The notes: generated by a model from the letters alone, not told the origin. A stretch of DNA of 64,000 nucleotides from Bacteroides sp. UBA1317 (GCA_002307035.1 DBTL01000146.1:28066-92065); one strand, 5' to 3'. Shown: positions 36,385 through 46,029, counted from the first letter of the stretch. Program-made: numbers and translations.

Positions 36385-38268
36385 TTACTCTTTCTTTAAA
36401 ACGATTTTTCCGTTGTATGTCTGAGATACTGTTTTGGCAAAGTTAGTGAACTCTTCGTATGAACTGATCGAATATTGCCCTTTTTTAAGAAATAAACGTT
36501 GTATCACCTGTATTTCCTTTCCTGTTTGTGCAACTGTGGCTGTAAAAGTTCCGAATTGATTGGTAATGAAGATCGGTTTGGGCATTGCTTCAATGCTGTA
36601 CCCTTCGGGAAGTTCAATGCTGATATTGTCTGTATCGACATATCCATCGTTTATAAAAATGTCGTAGGTTCGTTTTGCCTGGTTGGGAATGGTCAGATGA
36701 TTTTGAAAAACATTGGCGGGTATGAATAGCCGATTGCCTGTTTTGTTACCAAACTGGTTGCATTCCGTTTGAAATTGGATATCGATTGATGGATTGGCTG
36801 TTTTCTTCTCTATAATGTTAACGTTGCTAACACTGGCTTGTGTAAGGCCTATTTGTGAGCGAAGAACATCTTTTTGCTTATCAGGTTCCAATTGTGAGAT
36901 GCCAGAAAGGCCTTCGTACTGAAAGAGGCCGCACTCCTGATTGGTCTTGATGGTTGCTTTCCCAGTTGGTGCTATAGAGACTTGTGCTGATCGAACTTGT
37001 GTGTTTAGCGAATCGGGATATGCCGGAAGGCGACAAAGTTCCCCGCCACTTTCTTTTATCAACAATGCATCGTGTCCGGCAATCTCACTATGGATGAATC
37101 CGAAAGGCAATTGTGCATTGGTGCATTCAAGCCAAAGTGTATCATTTTTTAGAGGCACTTGCAAGATGACATGATTCATCTGATTCGCACTTGAGAAATC
37201 TTTTAGTAAGCGTGCATTGTCTGTACTGATAACGGTATAATATGAAGTGATACCTAACTCTTTGAGCATTGCCCGCATATAGTTGGATAGTCCCTTGCAG
37301 TCCCCGAATCCGGTTCTGTGTACATCCATAGCCGGTGCAGGTTGCAACCCTCCAATGCCCAACTGGATGCTTACATAGCGTGTGTTTGCAGCCAGATAAT
37401 CATAGATAACTTTCACCTTCTCTTTATCAGTGCTACAGTTTGCTGTCAGACTGAGTAACTTCTCTTTAAATGCAGGAGGCAGTACGTCTCTGTCTGCTAA
37501 TAATCCGTATTGCCAAATCCCATACGATTTCCAATTGCTCATATCTCCTTGGTTGCCATCAAACACAAATGTGTTGGGAGCCAGATAAACACGAGGCAAG
37601 AGGCGCCTCAATGAAGGACCATAAGTTTCTTGTTCCAGAGCCTTCAACCCTTTAAATGTTATTTCTTCGCAAAGGCCTTCAGCGGTAGTTGTCGTTTGCA
37701 TTTTTGCATCCGTATTCAATGCCTTATATCTGTAAGTGCTTCCTGCGGGGTGATGTAAGCGGTAGGTAGCTTCTACCACAGACTGATTAAGACGGTCTTG
37801 CGGTAGAAAGGAAGGATAGTTGATGAGTCCTCCTTTATATTTTATTTCCCATTCATATTTTACGGTATAAGGATAAGAAGCCGCACTGCATTCATAAGAA
37901 TAGGTATAGTCATCCGTGGTGAGCCCGGAAGAATATTCACTCATTTGTAATTCGGATTTCTTTATTTTTCGGATAAGCTTTCCTGTTTGGTCGTGAACTT
38001 CGCCTGAAAACTTAGACAATGAACTGAACTTGTCGCACATGATGATGAAGTTACCGGCATCTTTGCCTTTTTCGTTCTGTATAGTAACAGTGAACGTTTC
38101 TTTCTTTACAGCATTTGTTTCCGATTCACAAACGAAGTCTATCTGGTTATTCAAGACAATGGAATAAGCATTCTCTTTCAGTGCTACAGGTATTTCGGGC
38201 TGTGCTTGAGCGATGGCATATGTACTCCATAATATCATAACCAGAGAAATAATGGGTGTTTTTTTCAT
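36385..38268 (-). CDS. DUF3857/transglutaminase-like exported protein (catalytic residues present)
   Basis: This is a 627-residue protein with a signal peptide (about 1-22), an N-terminal DUF3857 beta domain (about 50-215), a transglutaminase-like domain (about 265-400) and a C-terminal DUF2569/DUF3858-like beta domain. The transglutaminase Cys is in GFGDCKGLSNY (Cys324) and the His in MNHVILQ (His366), followed by WLEC where the third acidic residue is expected. The substrate is unknown; such proteins are exported and widespread in Bacteroidota. Six bases separate it from its paralogue upstream. Confidence 0.85.
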   Translation of the reverse strand: MKKTPIISLVMILWSTYAIAQAQPEIPVALKENAYSIVLNNQIDFVCESETNAVKKETFTVTIQNEKGKDAGNFIIMCDKFSSLSKFSGEVHDQTGKLIRKIKKSELQMSEYSSGLTTDDYTYSYECSAASYPYTVKYEWEIKYKGGLINYPSFLPQDRLNQSVVEATYRLHHPAGSTYRYKALNTDAKMQTTTTAEGLCEEITFKGLKALEQETYGPSLRRLLPRVYLAPNTFVFDGNQGDMSNWKSYGIWQYGLLADRDVLPPAFKEKLLSLTANCSTDKEKVKVIYDYLAANTRYVSIQLGIGGLQPAPAMDVHRTGFGDCKGLSNYMRAMLKELGITSYYTVISTDNARLLKDFSSANQMNHVILQVPLKNDTLWLECTNAQLPFGFIHSEIAGHDALLIKESGGELCRLPAYPDSLNTQVRSAQVSIAPTGKATIKTNQECGLFQYEGLSGISQLEPDKQKDVLRSQIGLTQASVSNVNIIEKKTANPSIDIQFQTECNQFGNKTGNRLFIPANVFQNHLTIPNQAKRTYDIFINDGYVDTDNISIELPEGYSIEAMPKPIFITNQFGTFTATVAQTGKEIQVIQRLFLKKGQYSISSYEEFTNFAKTVSQTYNGKIVLKKE

Positions 38269-38274
38269 AATAGA

Positions 38275-40293
38275 CTATAGTTGTGTTTTCTTCTTTAATA
38301 CAATCATTTCGTTGTTCTTATCCGCTAATGTTCCCCAGAAAGTCTTTAAGCTAGGATATTCGTTCGGTGCAAAAAGCGTTCTATCCATATTAAAGAGATA
38401 GGTCATCAATATCGTACCCTCAATGACATTGACCATATATTTGCATGTTCCTCCTCCGTCTTCGAGGCTTATCAGAATTTGTTTGGGCAATTCTTCCACT
38501 TCATATCCTTCTGGTATTTTGAGTGAGTTTGAAACTCTTAGAGTGTATGGATAGGACATTTCTATCGGGAGTTTGCGATTTTCTTGTATATACGGATTTT
38601 TGCTGATATGCTGGAAGACCATCGGGTTGACATAAATATGATCATCGCTGACTGAAGCTTGTTTTGTGAAGGTGATTTTCTCTTTGATTTGTGGACCAAA
38701 CTCTTCTTTGCCTTGTTGTTGATAATTTAACACTTTGAAAGCATCTTCAGTCTCCATGCTACCGATAAAACTAGCACTATCCTTAGCTGCCTTGAACTTT
38801 GCTCTGAACGTAGCTGCGTATTGTCCGACATAAACGGTGGTTTTTTCTCCTTTTATTGTACCGTCTTCAGCGATGGAAGCACTGACAAGAGATCTTAATT
38901 GCCCTTCTCCCGCATGGTTGAGGCTACACCATTTTTCTTCATTCTTCTCAGAATTTACGATTCTGCCTCTGTCGACCATTAAAATAGGAGGCAATACATT
39001 AATATATCCGTTGCTAACAGATCCGTCGAGAAATACTTTTGTACTGTCGGTGTTCTGGATGCCCACAACAAAAGTGTTGAGCTTTTGTATGGATGGGTGT
39101 GTGTAAGGGAGGATACCTCTATTGCGACAGCTCATCACTACCGGTACCGATTTAATTCCTGCATCACGTAGCATACTCATTAATATGAAGTTAATATCAG
39201 CATTGCTTCCCGAACCTGATTTTACTACTTTGCTAATACTCTTTCCATATAGGTTATAATTTTCATCCCAAGAAATCTTTTGTTTTAGAAAGCGGAAGAT
39301 CGTGGCAATCTTTTGGTCTGTTGTCATTTCGCTGAGCGTCAGAGCCTTCATTTCTTCCTTGAAAGGGTTTTTTAGTTTTAATAGACCTCCAAAATCTTCG
39401 TCTTCCAGAAGCAGTTCGTCTATTTTCTCCCAAGTAGAAGTGAAAGAGTGATAGATCGATCCGGGAAAGTCAAGCCCAAGAAGCTCAAAGTTTATTTTGG
39501 ATTTATAATCATCGGCACACCAGATGTATGAATCATCTTTCATCGCAGGCAAATCTTTTCCGATAAATGTAAGGTTGCGTGCTGTAGCATGTACCATATC
39601 CACCTGTTGTGAGTTGTTACTTCTAACCGTGAATGTGACAGGTGAACTTTCATCCTTAGTTAGAATCTTTTCACTTCCTCTCATTTCCATATTGAATTTG
39701 AAATATTCAGGAATGCTGATGTTGTACTCATTATAGACTACCGGTATTTCTTCCTGCATCTCCCAATCCTTCAGCTCATAATAAAAATCGGATGTGATTT
39801 TGTATTTGTATTCGATAACTGTTCCTGCTTTGACAGCAGGTATTGTGAATTTTATTTGCATGTATTTGTCGTTGAACCTCTCTTTGAATACATATTCTTT
39901 TTTCATTTTTGTTTTCACGACTTTGCCACCTTCCATGTTGTAAGAGTATGCATCTATATCTGTTACGCTTTCTTTTGATGTATTACGGCTATTTTCATAG
40001 TAAGGAATACTAATATTGGCAAATGAAGTCCCATCACTCTTGAGTATCTTAATTTTTTCTTCAACTGCATAGTAGATTTTGAAATCATCATTTAAGTAAT
40101 CGTAGTAAGTCCTACCTTTCTTATAAAGAACAACTGCATTTGCGGTACTATCTTTAGCGTATGTGCTCATGGATACCTCATCGTTGGTCACTTTTCCGAA
40201 TTTGGTACTTAAATCTTGCGCATATGATGCCGTATAAAAGAGAAATGAGAAGAAGGCTATAGCCACTACCTGTAAAAATGTCGTTTTTTTCAT
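38275..40293 (-). CDS. DUF3857 exported protein with degenerate transglutaminase-like domain
   Basis: This 672-residue paralogue of the neighbouring protein has a signal peptide (1-25), a DUF3857 domain (about 60-250), a transglutaminase-like domain (about 320-440) and a C-terminal beta domain. At the active site, SGSGSNADINFILMSMLRD aligns with GFGDCKGLSNYMRAMLKE, so the Cys becomes Asn364. The His position is Thr407 (KLNTFVVGI). The fold seems kept while the catalytic residues are lost, suggesting a binding or partner role. It is the first gene of a three-gene operon. Confidence 0.82.
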   Translation of the reverse strand: MKKTTFLQVVAIAFFSFLFYTASYAQDLSTKFGKVTNDEVSMSTYAKDSTANAVVLYKKGRTYYDYLNDDFKIYYAVEEKIKILKSDGTSFANISIPYYENSRNTSKESVTDIDAYSYNMEGGKVVKTKMKKEYVFKERFNDKYMQIKFTIPAVKAGTVIEYKYKITSDFYYELKDWEMQEEIPVVYNEYNISIPEYFKFNMEMRGSEKILTKDESSPVTFTVRSNNSQQVDMVHATARNLTFIGKDLPAMKDDSYIWCADDYKSKINFELLGLDFPGSIYHSFTSTWEKIDELLLEDEDFGGLLKLKNPFKEEMKALTLSEMTTDQKIATIFRFLKQKISWDENYNLYGKSISKVVKSGSGSNADINFILMSMLRDAGIKSVPVVMSCRNRGILPYTHPSIQKLNTFVVGIQNTDSTKVFLDGSVSNGYINVLPPILMVDRGRIVNSEKNEEKWCSLNHAGEGQLRSLVSASIAEDGTIKGEKTTVYVGQYAATFRAKFKAAKDSASFIGSMETEDAFKVLNYQQQGKEEFGPQIKEKITFTKQASVSDDHIYVNPMVFQHISKNPYIQENRKLPIEMSYPYTLRVSNSLKIPEGYEVEELPKQILISLEDGGGTCKYMVNVIEGTILMTYLFNMDRTLFAPNEYPSLKTFWGTLADKNNEMIVLKKKTQL

Positions 40294-40422
40294 GTGAATT
40301 AATTTAGCTAATACTACTAGGGTGATTTGTGGCAGTAAATGTAAATGATATTATTTATATATTTAGCTTTTGTAACAATAAAAATTATCGGAAAATGGAA
40401 AATAATGAATAAGCATAAAAAA

Positions 40423-40455
40423 ATCCCCTTTTCAGTAGTTTTTTGAAAAGGGGAT
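40423..40455 (-). terminator. Intrinsic terminator of ddh
   Basis: On the reverse strand a perfect 12-bp stem (40455-40444 with 40434-40423, GC-rich core CCCC/GGGG) is followed by a run of seven T. This is a textbook terminator about 56 bases after the ddh stop. Confidence 0.9.
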
Positions 40456-40510
40456 GAAACAACTATTTATTCTTTGTACACTTTATGTCTAGCGAGTTGA
40501 ACGGATCATT

Positions 40511-41410
40511 TTATACCAGATGTGCGATCAGATTTTCTCTGTCTCCATATAAGAGGTCTATTACGGGAAGTTCAATCATTGTATAGCATCCGGGTTGTTG
40601 CTTCATTGAAGCACGGGCTACGCACACCAATACTTGGGCGGTGAGAGCCGGATTATTTATTTTCATGTTAAATTCAAGCAATTGATTCTGTGTTTTACCT
40701 GATACACCTTTGCGAGTGAGGTTGACTCCATGTCCCATATCCAGCAAGTCGTCTACGCATGGAACTTGCGTTACATGAGTCTCGTCGTTCACAAAGTAGG
40801 CATCTGCTTTGATGGCTGCGGCCACTTCTTCAAAGTTGTATCCCTCCTTGAGTTCAATATAAACCATTCTGCGATGAATACCTGTACCTGTGGGGATGGT
40901 CATTGAAAGAGCCGCTTTTACTCCTTCAATAGCTTTTACGGCAACGGTATGCCCCATGCTCATGCCCGGCCCAAAGTTGGTATACGTAATTCCTTTTGGA
41001 GCGATTGCTTCGAACATTGTTCGTACGATAGAATCGCTTCCGGGATCCCATCCGGCTGAGATGACAGAAACAGCGTTGTTTGCTTTTGCACAAGCCATTA
41101 ATTCCCGTCGGAGATCAACAATGCCTGTGTGAATATCAAAGCTGTCTACAGTATTAATGCCCATGCCTAGAATTTCTTTAGCGTACTTTTTCACACTGCG
41201 GGTAGGTGTACAAAGTATGGCTACGTCAATCTTGCTCAACTCTTTGATGTCTTTCACTACAGGGTATTCATTCAATTCAGAAGGCTTGTCTTCTGCACCG
41301 TTGCGACGTACTACCCCGGCAATATCGAAATCGGGCGCTGCCTGAAGCGATTCCAATACATATTTTCCAATGTTGCCATATCCAATGATGGCTGCTCTAA
41401 TCTTTTTCAT
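40511..41410 (-). CDS. ddh: meso-Diaminopimelate D-dehydrogenase
   Basis: This NADPH enzyme forms meso-diaminopimelate in one step from tetrahydrodipicolinate and ammonia, a shortcut in lysine and cell-wall synthesis. The 299-residue protein starts KKIRAAIIGYGNIGKYVLES with the Rossmann GYGNIG motif. It has CTPTRSVKKYAKEIL, SAGWDPGSDSIVRTMFEAI and NFGPGMSMGHTVAVKAIEGV, all typical of Ddh. It is monocistronic, with its own promoter (41453-41482) and terminator. Confidence 0.95.
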   Translation of the reverse strand: MKKIRAAIIGYGNIGKYVLESLQAAPDFDIAGVVRRNGAEDKPSELNEYPVVKDIKELSKIDVAILCTPTRSVKKYAKEILGMGINTVDSFDIHTGIVDLRRELMACAKANNAVSVISAGWDPGSDSIVRTMFEAIAPKGITYTNFGPGMSMGHTVAVKAIEGVKAALSMTIPTGTGIHRRMVYIELKEGYNFEEVAAAIKADAYFVNDETHVTQVPCVDDLLDMGHGVNLTRKGVSGKTQNQLLEFNMKINNPALTAQVLVCVARASMKQQPGCYTMIELPVIDLLYGDRENLIAHLV

Positions 41411-41452
41411 TACTTTTGTTGGTTGTGAGTTGTATTTTCTTTTTCTTTACTG

Positions 41453-41482
41453 CAAAAATAAGCCTTTTTTCAGTGAAAGCAA
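41453..41482 (-). promoter_or_regulatory. Promoter of ddh
   Basis: The reverse strand TATTTTTG (41453-41460) has a TTG at 41480-41482, 19 bases upstream, a good Bacteroides -7/-33 pair, about 43 bases before the ddh start. Confidence 0.6.
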
Positions 41483-41539
41483 TAGTAAAAATGCAAAAGT
41501 AGTCATCTTTGCACATGTGCGGAATAAACTAAAAATCGT

Positions 41540-42130
41540 ATGATAGATTATATTAAAGGTGGAATTGCCGAGCTAACTCCGGCAACAGTGGTGGTAGATT
41601 GTAACGGATTGGGCTATGGCGTAAATATCTCATTGAACACGTACTCTGCCATTCAGGGGAAAAGTAGTTGTAAGCTGTATATCTATGAAGCCATTCGCGA
41701 AGATGCGTATGTTCTTTATGGCTTTGCTGATAAGCAGGAAAGGGAACTGTTTTTGTTGCTTATTTCCGTGTCGGGTATTGGCGGTAATACTGCTCGTATG
41801 ATACTCTCCGCACTTTCTCCGGCAGAGCTTTGCAATGTGATCAGTTCGGAGAATGCCAATTTACTCAAAACAGTAAAAGGGATCGGCTTGAAAACGGCTC
41901 AACGAGTTATTATTGATTTGAAAGATAAGATAAAGACTACATCGGGTGCCTCGGCGATTAGTGGAGGTATGCTTGCCCTGAATGCTGAGGTGAACGATGA
42001 GGCTGTAGCTGCGCTCACTATGCTGGGCTTTGCGCCCGCACCTTCGCAAAAGGTGGTTGCTCTTATCTTGCAAGAAGAACCGAATGCTCCCGTAGAAAAA
42101 GTAATAAAACTAGCGTTGAAGCGGCTCTAA
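41540..42130 (+). CDS. ruvA: Holliday junction branch migration protein RuvA
   Basis: RuvA binds Holliday junctions and loads the RuvB motor. The 196-residue protein has the N-terminal OB domain ([20 protein letters not shown] and [17 protein letters not shown]). A helix-hairpin-helix pair ([37 protein letters not shown]) follows, then the mobile C-terminal domain ([19 protein letters not shown]) that contacts RuvB. Nothing is odd. The repeat element copy B begins 31 bases after its stop. Confidence 0.96.
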   Translation: MIDYIKGGIAELTPATVVVDCNGLGYGVNISLNTYSAIQGKSSCKLYIYEAIREDAYVLYGFADKQERELFLLLISVSGIGGNTARMILSALSPAELCNVISSENANLLKTVKGIGLKTAQRVIIDLKDKIKTTSGASAISGGMLALNAEVNDEAVAALTMLGFAPAPSQKVVALILQEEPNAPVEKVIKLALKRL

Positions 42131-42160
42131 CGTATGACGATTGTATGTATCTTGGAATCG

Positions 42161-42270
42161 CCCCTACAAGCCTTGTGAGAGGAGTTTGTTGAACGTACGA
42201 CTTCAACGTGTTGAATGTCCGTGATCAGCGTGTTGAATGTCCGTTTTCAACACGCTGATCACGGACATTC
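42161..42270 (+). repeat. Dispersed inverted-repeat element, copy B
   Basis: The centre is a perfect 25-bp inverted repeat (42213-42237 with 42246-42270) around an 8-base loop. It is preceded by a further unit GACTTCAACGTGTTGAATG (42198-42216) and a non-palindromic head CCCCTACAAGCCTTGTGAGA. The first 100 bases align with the reverse complement of copy A (about 80 identities). It sits between the convergent genes ruvA and the lipoprotein gene and could also act as a terminator. Confidence 0.88.
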
Positions 42271-42326
42271 TATAAATGGGGTGTTGTTTGTGGAGAATAG
42301 CGAATTAACATGATGTTGCTACATGA

Positions 42327-43175
42327 CTATTTTTCTTTATCTTTCGCTTTTTCTTTTTCAGCGGAATCTTGCATCTTTCTGGTGATAAACTCTATCTTGA
42401 GGTTGGCTTCCTTTCTCTCTTTCTTTACCTGCTCAATGGAAGAAAGCAGTTGGGCGAGTTCGTAAACTCCAACCAATGCTTGTTTATCGGCTGCACTCAT
42501 TGTGAAGGCATACTTACGTTCGCCAAGATATTCTACACGCACGTTTTTATCTTTGTTCATGTAGAGGAAGCTCATCACATGTCCATCCTGACCTAGTTTA
42601 TAGTCGGCCTTCTCTATTTTTTCTCCCAAATTAGTTGTTTCATAGCTATCTTTAGAAGCCGGAGTCTCCGAAAAACTGCCATCGGCAGCGGTAACCTTCA
42701 CGGCCGAATGATGAATATTGCTTCCACCACAATAGATGGAAGTCATCACCATGGCGCCACGTTCGTTGACTTGAAAGCGGAGATAGGAGCGATGGAGATT
42801 CTTCTCTACCACTTGCGTGGGCCAGAAGTAGTTTCCTATATCCTGGTATTCGGCATTCTTTTCAAAAACAAACTTCCCTTTCAGAGCCTCAAATTCTTTC
42901 TGCTTTACCTGAAGCGTACTGTCCAGGTAGACAAGACTATGTTCCTGTTCTTTCAGTTCGGCTTGCTGTATTATTTTTAACCCTTCTCGGCGAGCTTTGA
43001 ATGCTTTCGGATAGAGGATTTTTATGCTATCTACCTGTAGTTTGGCTTCACTGTAATTTCCTTTTTGCAGTGCTTCACGAGCTGCTTGCAACTTTTCGCC
43101 TGCTTTCTTCTCCACATCATTGCCACAGGCGGCTAATAATGTAGCTGTGCATACCCAAATTAAAAGTTTCTTCAT
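42327..43175 (-). CDS. Lipoprotein of unknown function, coiled-coil N-terminal part
   Basis: This 282-residue protein has a clear lipobox (ATLLAACGN, Cys17), so it is anchored in an envelope membrane. After it comes an Ala/Lys/Glu-rich helical stretch (about 20-110) resembling a short tetratricopeptide-like or coiled-coil region (EALQKGNYSEAKLQVDSIKI). A central beta-rich region (about 110-225) precedes a final charged helix ending KEKAKDKEK. I do not recognise a named family. It is monocistronic and divergent from the CCA enzyme gene. Confidence 0.75.
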   Translation of the reverse strand: MKKLLIWVCTATLLAACGNDVEKKAGEKLQAAREALQKGNYSEAKLQVDSIKILYPKAFKARREGLKIIQQAELKEQEHSLVYLDSTLQVKQKEFEALKGKFVFEKNAEYQDIGNYFWPTQVVEKNLHRSYLRFQVNERGAMVMTSIYCGGSNIHHSAVKVTAADGSFSETPASKDSYETTNLGEKIEKADYKLGQDGHVMSFLYMNKDKNVRVEYLGERKYAFTMSAADKQALVGVYELAQLLSSIEQVKKERKEANLKIEFITRKMQDSAEKEKAKDKEK

Positions 43176-43198
43176 GTAATATGTTTCTTTATGAACAA

Positions 43199-43234
43199 CA
43201 AAAATACAAATAATATCAGTTTTTTGTATTTTTG
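43199..43234. promoter_or_regulatory. Symmetric divergent -7 boxes for the lipoprotein and CCA enzyme genes
   Basis: Identical -7 boxes TATTTTTG face outwards: reverse strand 43199-43206 (lipoprotein, 24 bases before its start) and forward strand 43227-43234 (CCA enzyme, 25 bases before its start). Confidence 0.55.
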
Positions 43235-43258
43235 TAGCCTAAAACTTAATAAAGAAGC

Positions 43259-44695
43259 ATGATAGAGTTGACAAAGGAGGAGTTGAAGCTGCGTTTCAGT
43301 GATAAAATATTTAATCAGATATCAGAGACAGCCGACGCATTGGGGCTGGAATGTTATACAGTAGGGGGGTACGTACGTGATATCTTCTTGCAACGTCCCT
43401 CGAAAGATATAGATGTAGTGGTAGTAGGTAGTGGCATTGAGATGGCGGAAGCACTGGGCCAGCGATTGGGTAAAGGTGCCCATGTGGCTGTCTTCAAGAA
43501 CTTTGGCACTGCGCAAGTGAAATATTACGGTACGGAGGTGGAATTTGTGGGTGCCCGAAAAGAGTCTTATCAGCGTGATTCTCGTAAACCGATTGTGGAG
43601 GATGGAACGTTGGAGGATGATCAGAACCGTCGGGACTTTACCATCAATGCAATGGCCGTCTGCCTCAACAAGGCACGTTTCGGAGAACTGATCGATCCGT
43701 TTGGAGGCATGGATGATCTCAAAGAGAAGACCATTCGTACGCCTCTCGATCCTGATATCACCTTTAGTGACGATCCGCTTCGCATGATGCGTTGCATTCG
43801 TTTTGCTGCACAGCTCAATTTCTATATTGATGATGATACGTTTGAGTCACTCTGTCGCAACAAAGAGCGGATAGAGATTATTTCAAAAGAACGCATTGCC
43901 GATGAGTTGAATAAGATTATACTGGCTCCTGTGCCTTCAAAAGGATTTATCGATCTTGATCGTTCTGGCCTTTTGCCACTCATTTTCCCCGAATTGGTGG
44001 CTATGCAGGGAATAGAAACGCGCAATGGTAAGGCGCATAAAGATAATTTTTATCATACGCTTGAAGTGCTCGATAATATAAGTAAGTACACCGACAATCT
44101 TTGGTTGCGTTGGGCTGCTTTGCTGCACGACATAGCGAAACCTGTTACCAAGCGTTGGGAACCGCAAGCCGGGTGGACTTTTCATAATCATAATTTCATT
44201 GGCGAGCGAATGATACCTACTATCTTTCGCAACATGAAGCTTCCCATGAATGAAAAGATGAAATATGTGCAGAAGCTTGTCAGCCTGCATATGCGCCCCA
44301 TCGTGATAGCCAATGATATCGTGACCGATTCTGCGGTACGTCGCCTGCTCTTTGAAGCGAGTGATGATATAGAAGATTTGATGACGCTTTGCGAAGCTGA
44401 TATCACGTCGAAGAACTCGGAAAGAAAGCAACGTTTTCTGAATAACTTTCAGCTGGTGAGACAGAAGTTGAAAGACCTTGAAGAAAGAGACCGCGTGCGT
44501 AATTTCCAACCTCCTGTAAGTGGAGAGGAGATTATGGAAGTGTTTGGCTTGAAACCTTGTCAGGAAGTAGGGGCTTTGAAAAGCGCCATTAAAGATGCCA
44601 TTCTGGATGGGGTGATTCCAAATGAATATGAAGCAGCTTATGCCTTTATGCTTCAACGAGCTGAAAAGATGGGCTTAAAGCCTGTGAAAGAGTAG
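43259..44695 (+). CDS. CCA-adding tRNA nucleotidyltransferase / poly(A) polymerase family with HD domain
   Basis: This class II nucleotidyltransferase of 478 residues has the active-site motifs YTVGGYVRDIFLQRPSKDID (about 34-53, with the DxD metal site) and RRDFTINAMAV (about 123-133). An RNA-binding region including RCIRFAAQLNF follows, and an HD domain with LLHDIAKP near 285 and an HMRPI segment. The family adds CCA to tRNA 3' ends or polyadenylates RNA. The tRNA-Ser at the window start lacks an encoded CCA, so a CCA-adding enzyme is needed. It stands alone. Confidence 0.9.
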   Translation: MIELTKEELKLRFSDKIFNQISETADALGLECYTVGGYVRDIFLQRPSKDIDVVVVGSGIEMAEALGQRLGKGAHVAVFKNFGTAQVKYYGTEVEFVGARKESYQRDSRKPIVEDGTLEDDQNRRDFTINAMAVCLNKARFGELIDPFGGMDDLKEKTIRTPLDPDITFSDDPLRMMRCIRFAAQLNFYIDDDTFESLCRNKERIEIISKERIADELNKIILAPVPSKGFIDLDRSGLLPLIFPELVAMQGIETRNGKAHKDNFYHTLEVLDNISKYTDNLWLRWAALLHDIAKPVTKRWEPQAGWTFHNHNFIGERMIPTIFRNMKLPMNEKMKYVQKLVSLHMRPIVIANDIVTDSAVRRLLFEASDDIEDLMTLCEADITSKNSERKQRFLNNFQLVRQKLKDLEERDRVRNFQPPVSGEEIMEVFGLKPCQEVGALKSAIKDAILDGVIPNEYEAAYAFMLQRAEKMGLKPVKE

Positions 44696-44752
44696 GGGTA
44701 ACCATAATCTCACATTTCTATACGTTTCTATGGTTGCTAAGGAATAATTATG

Positions 44753-44760
44753 TATGTTTG
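44753..44760 (+). promoter_or_regulatory. -7 box of the C45-type hydrolase gene
   Basis: TATGTTTG matches TAnnTTTG, 30 bases before the preferred ATG at 44791. This supports that start over the one at 44734, which lies upstream of the promoter. Confidence 0.5.
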
Positions 44761-44790
44761 CGATCATCCACTTTCAAACGTAAAAGAATT

Positions 44791-46029
44791 ATGAAGAGAT
44801 ATCTGTTTTTTATAGTCGGCATGTCTTTTTTCCTCGTTTTAACAGGAGATATTCAGGCATGTACTTCCGCTGTTATTTCGGGTAAGGTTACTCCTGATGG
44901 CCGACCGCTATTGTGGAAGAATAGAGATACGGACTATGCGCAAAATAGCGTGAAATATTTCTCAGGGAAGCGTTTTTCGTTTGTTGCTGTGGTAAATAGC
45001 AGGGATGATAACCCCCGTGAAATATGGATTGGAACAAACTCGGCCGGATTTTCCATTATGAACACACAATCTTATAATCTTGAAAAGGTAAAAAAGAATG
45101 AAGAGCGTGGTTCGGCCAATGGTAGCGTGATGAAACTCGCTCTTGAGGTGTGTGCAACGGTAGATGATTTTAAACATTTTCTTGATTCAATAAAGAAACC
45201 CAGTATGATAGAAGCCAACTTTGGTGTAATTGATGCAAAAGGTGGAGCTGCCATGTTTGAAGTGGGGTATTACAAATATACGTTCTATGATGCAAATAGT
45301 CCCAAGGATGCCCCTTGCGGATACCTTGCCCGGACTAATTTCTCCTTTGCCGGCGAAGTGAACAATGGTGCGGGATATGTTCGATATATGCAAGAAGATA
45401 AGCTTCTGATGCCAGCTTCTGCTACTAAAGAGATTACCCCTGCATGGATTTTTCGTGAGCTATCTCGTTCTTTTGCCAATTCATTGTTAGGCATCGATTT
45501 GAAGAATGGTAACTTCAACCGCCCAAAAACCACTGGTTGGTTTGTCGACCAAGATTTTATCGCCCGCAAAAGCACCTCTTGTTCTGTGGTTGTGCAGGGA
45601 GTGAAGAAGGATGAAAATGCAGAGTTGACTACCATGTGGACGGTTTTGGGCTATCCTCCTGCAAGTGTGGCAGTACCTGTATGGGTGAAAGGCGGGGAAC
45701 AACAACTCCCGATTCTGTTAACTCGTGATAATGCGACAAAGGTTTCTCCTTTGTGTGATAAAGCAGTGACTTTGCGTGACCGCGTGTTTTCGTATACTCA
45801 AGGCTTGGGCAGTGACCGATATTTCAACTGGGAACTTCTGTACAATGACAACAAAACCGGCTATATGCAAAGACTGGCTCCGGTAGAAGAGGAAATATTT
45901 AATCGTACCATTCCAAAACTTACTGAATGGCGCATGCAGGGGAGGTTGAATCAGGATCAAGTAAGCTCACTCTATTCTGAACTTGATCAGTATGTTGCGG
46001 AGAAATACAAGGAGCTATTTGCACTTTAA
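44791..46029 (+). CDS. Exported C45/choloylglycine hydrolase-like Ntn hydrolase
   Basis: This 412-residue protein is likely an N-terminal nucleophile hydrolase acting on a linear amide bond. Signal-peptide cleavage after DIQA would expose Cys24 (CTSAVISGK), the expected nucleophile. It is followed by the typical LWKNRDTDY segment (Arg and Asp of the active site) and WIGTNSAGFSIMNTQSYN. The fold resembles acyl-CoA:6-aminopenicillanic acid acyltransferase and choloylglycine hydrolases. The substrate is not readable; bile-salt hydrolase activity should not be assumed. The start at 44791 is supported by the upstream -7 box. Confidence 0.85.
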   Translation: MKRYLFFIVGMSFFLVLTGDIQACTSAVISGKVTPDGRPLLWKNRDTDYAQNSVKYFSGKRFSFVAVVNSRDDNPREIWIGTNSAGFSIMNTQSYNLEKVKKNEERGSANGSVMKLALEVCATVDDFKHFLDSIKKPSMIEANFGVIDAKGGAAMFEVGYYKYTFYDANSPKDAPCGYLARTNFSFAGEVNNGAGYVRYMQEDKLLMPASATKEITPAWIFRELSRSFANSLLGIDLKNGNFNRPKTTGWFVDQDFIARKSTSCSVVVQGVKKDENAELTTMWTVLGYPPASVAVPVWVKGGEQQLPILLTRDNATKVSPLCDKAVTLRDRVFSYTQGLGSDRYFNWELLYNDNKTGYMQRLAPVEEEIFNRTIPKLTEWRMQGRLNQDQVSSLYSELDQYVAEKYKELFAL

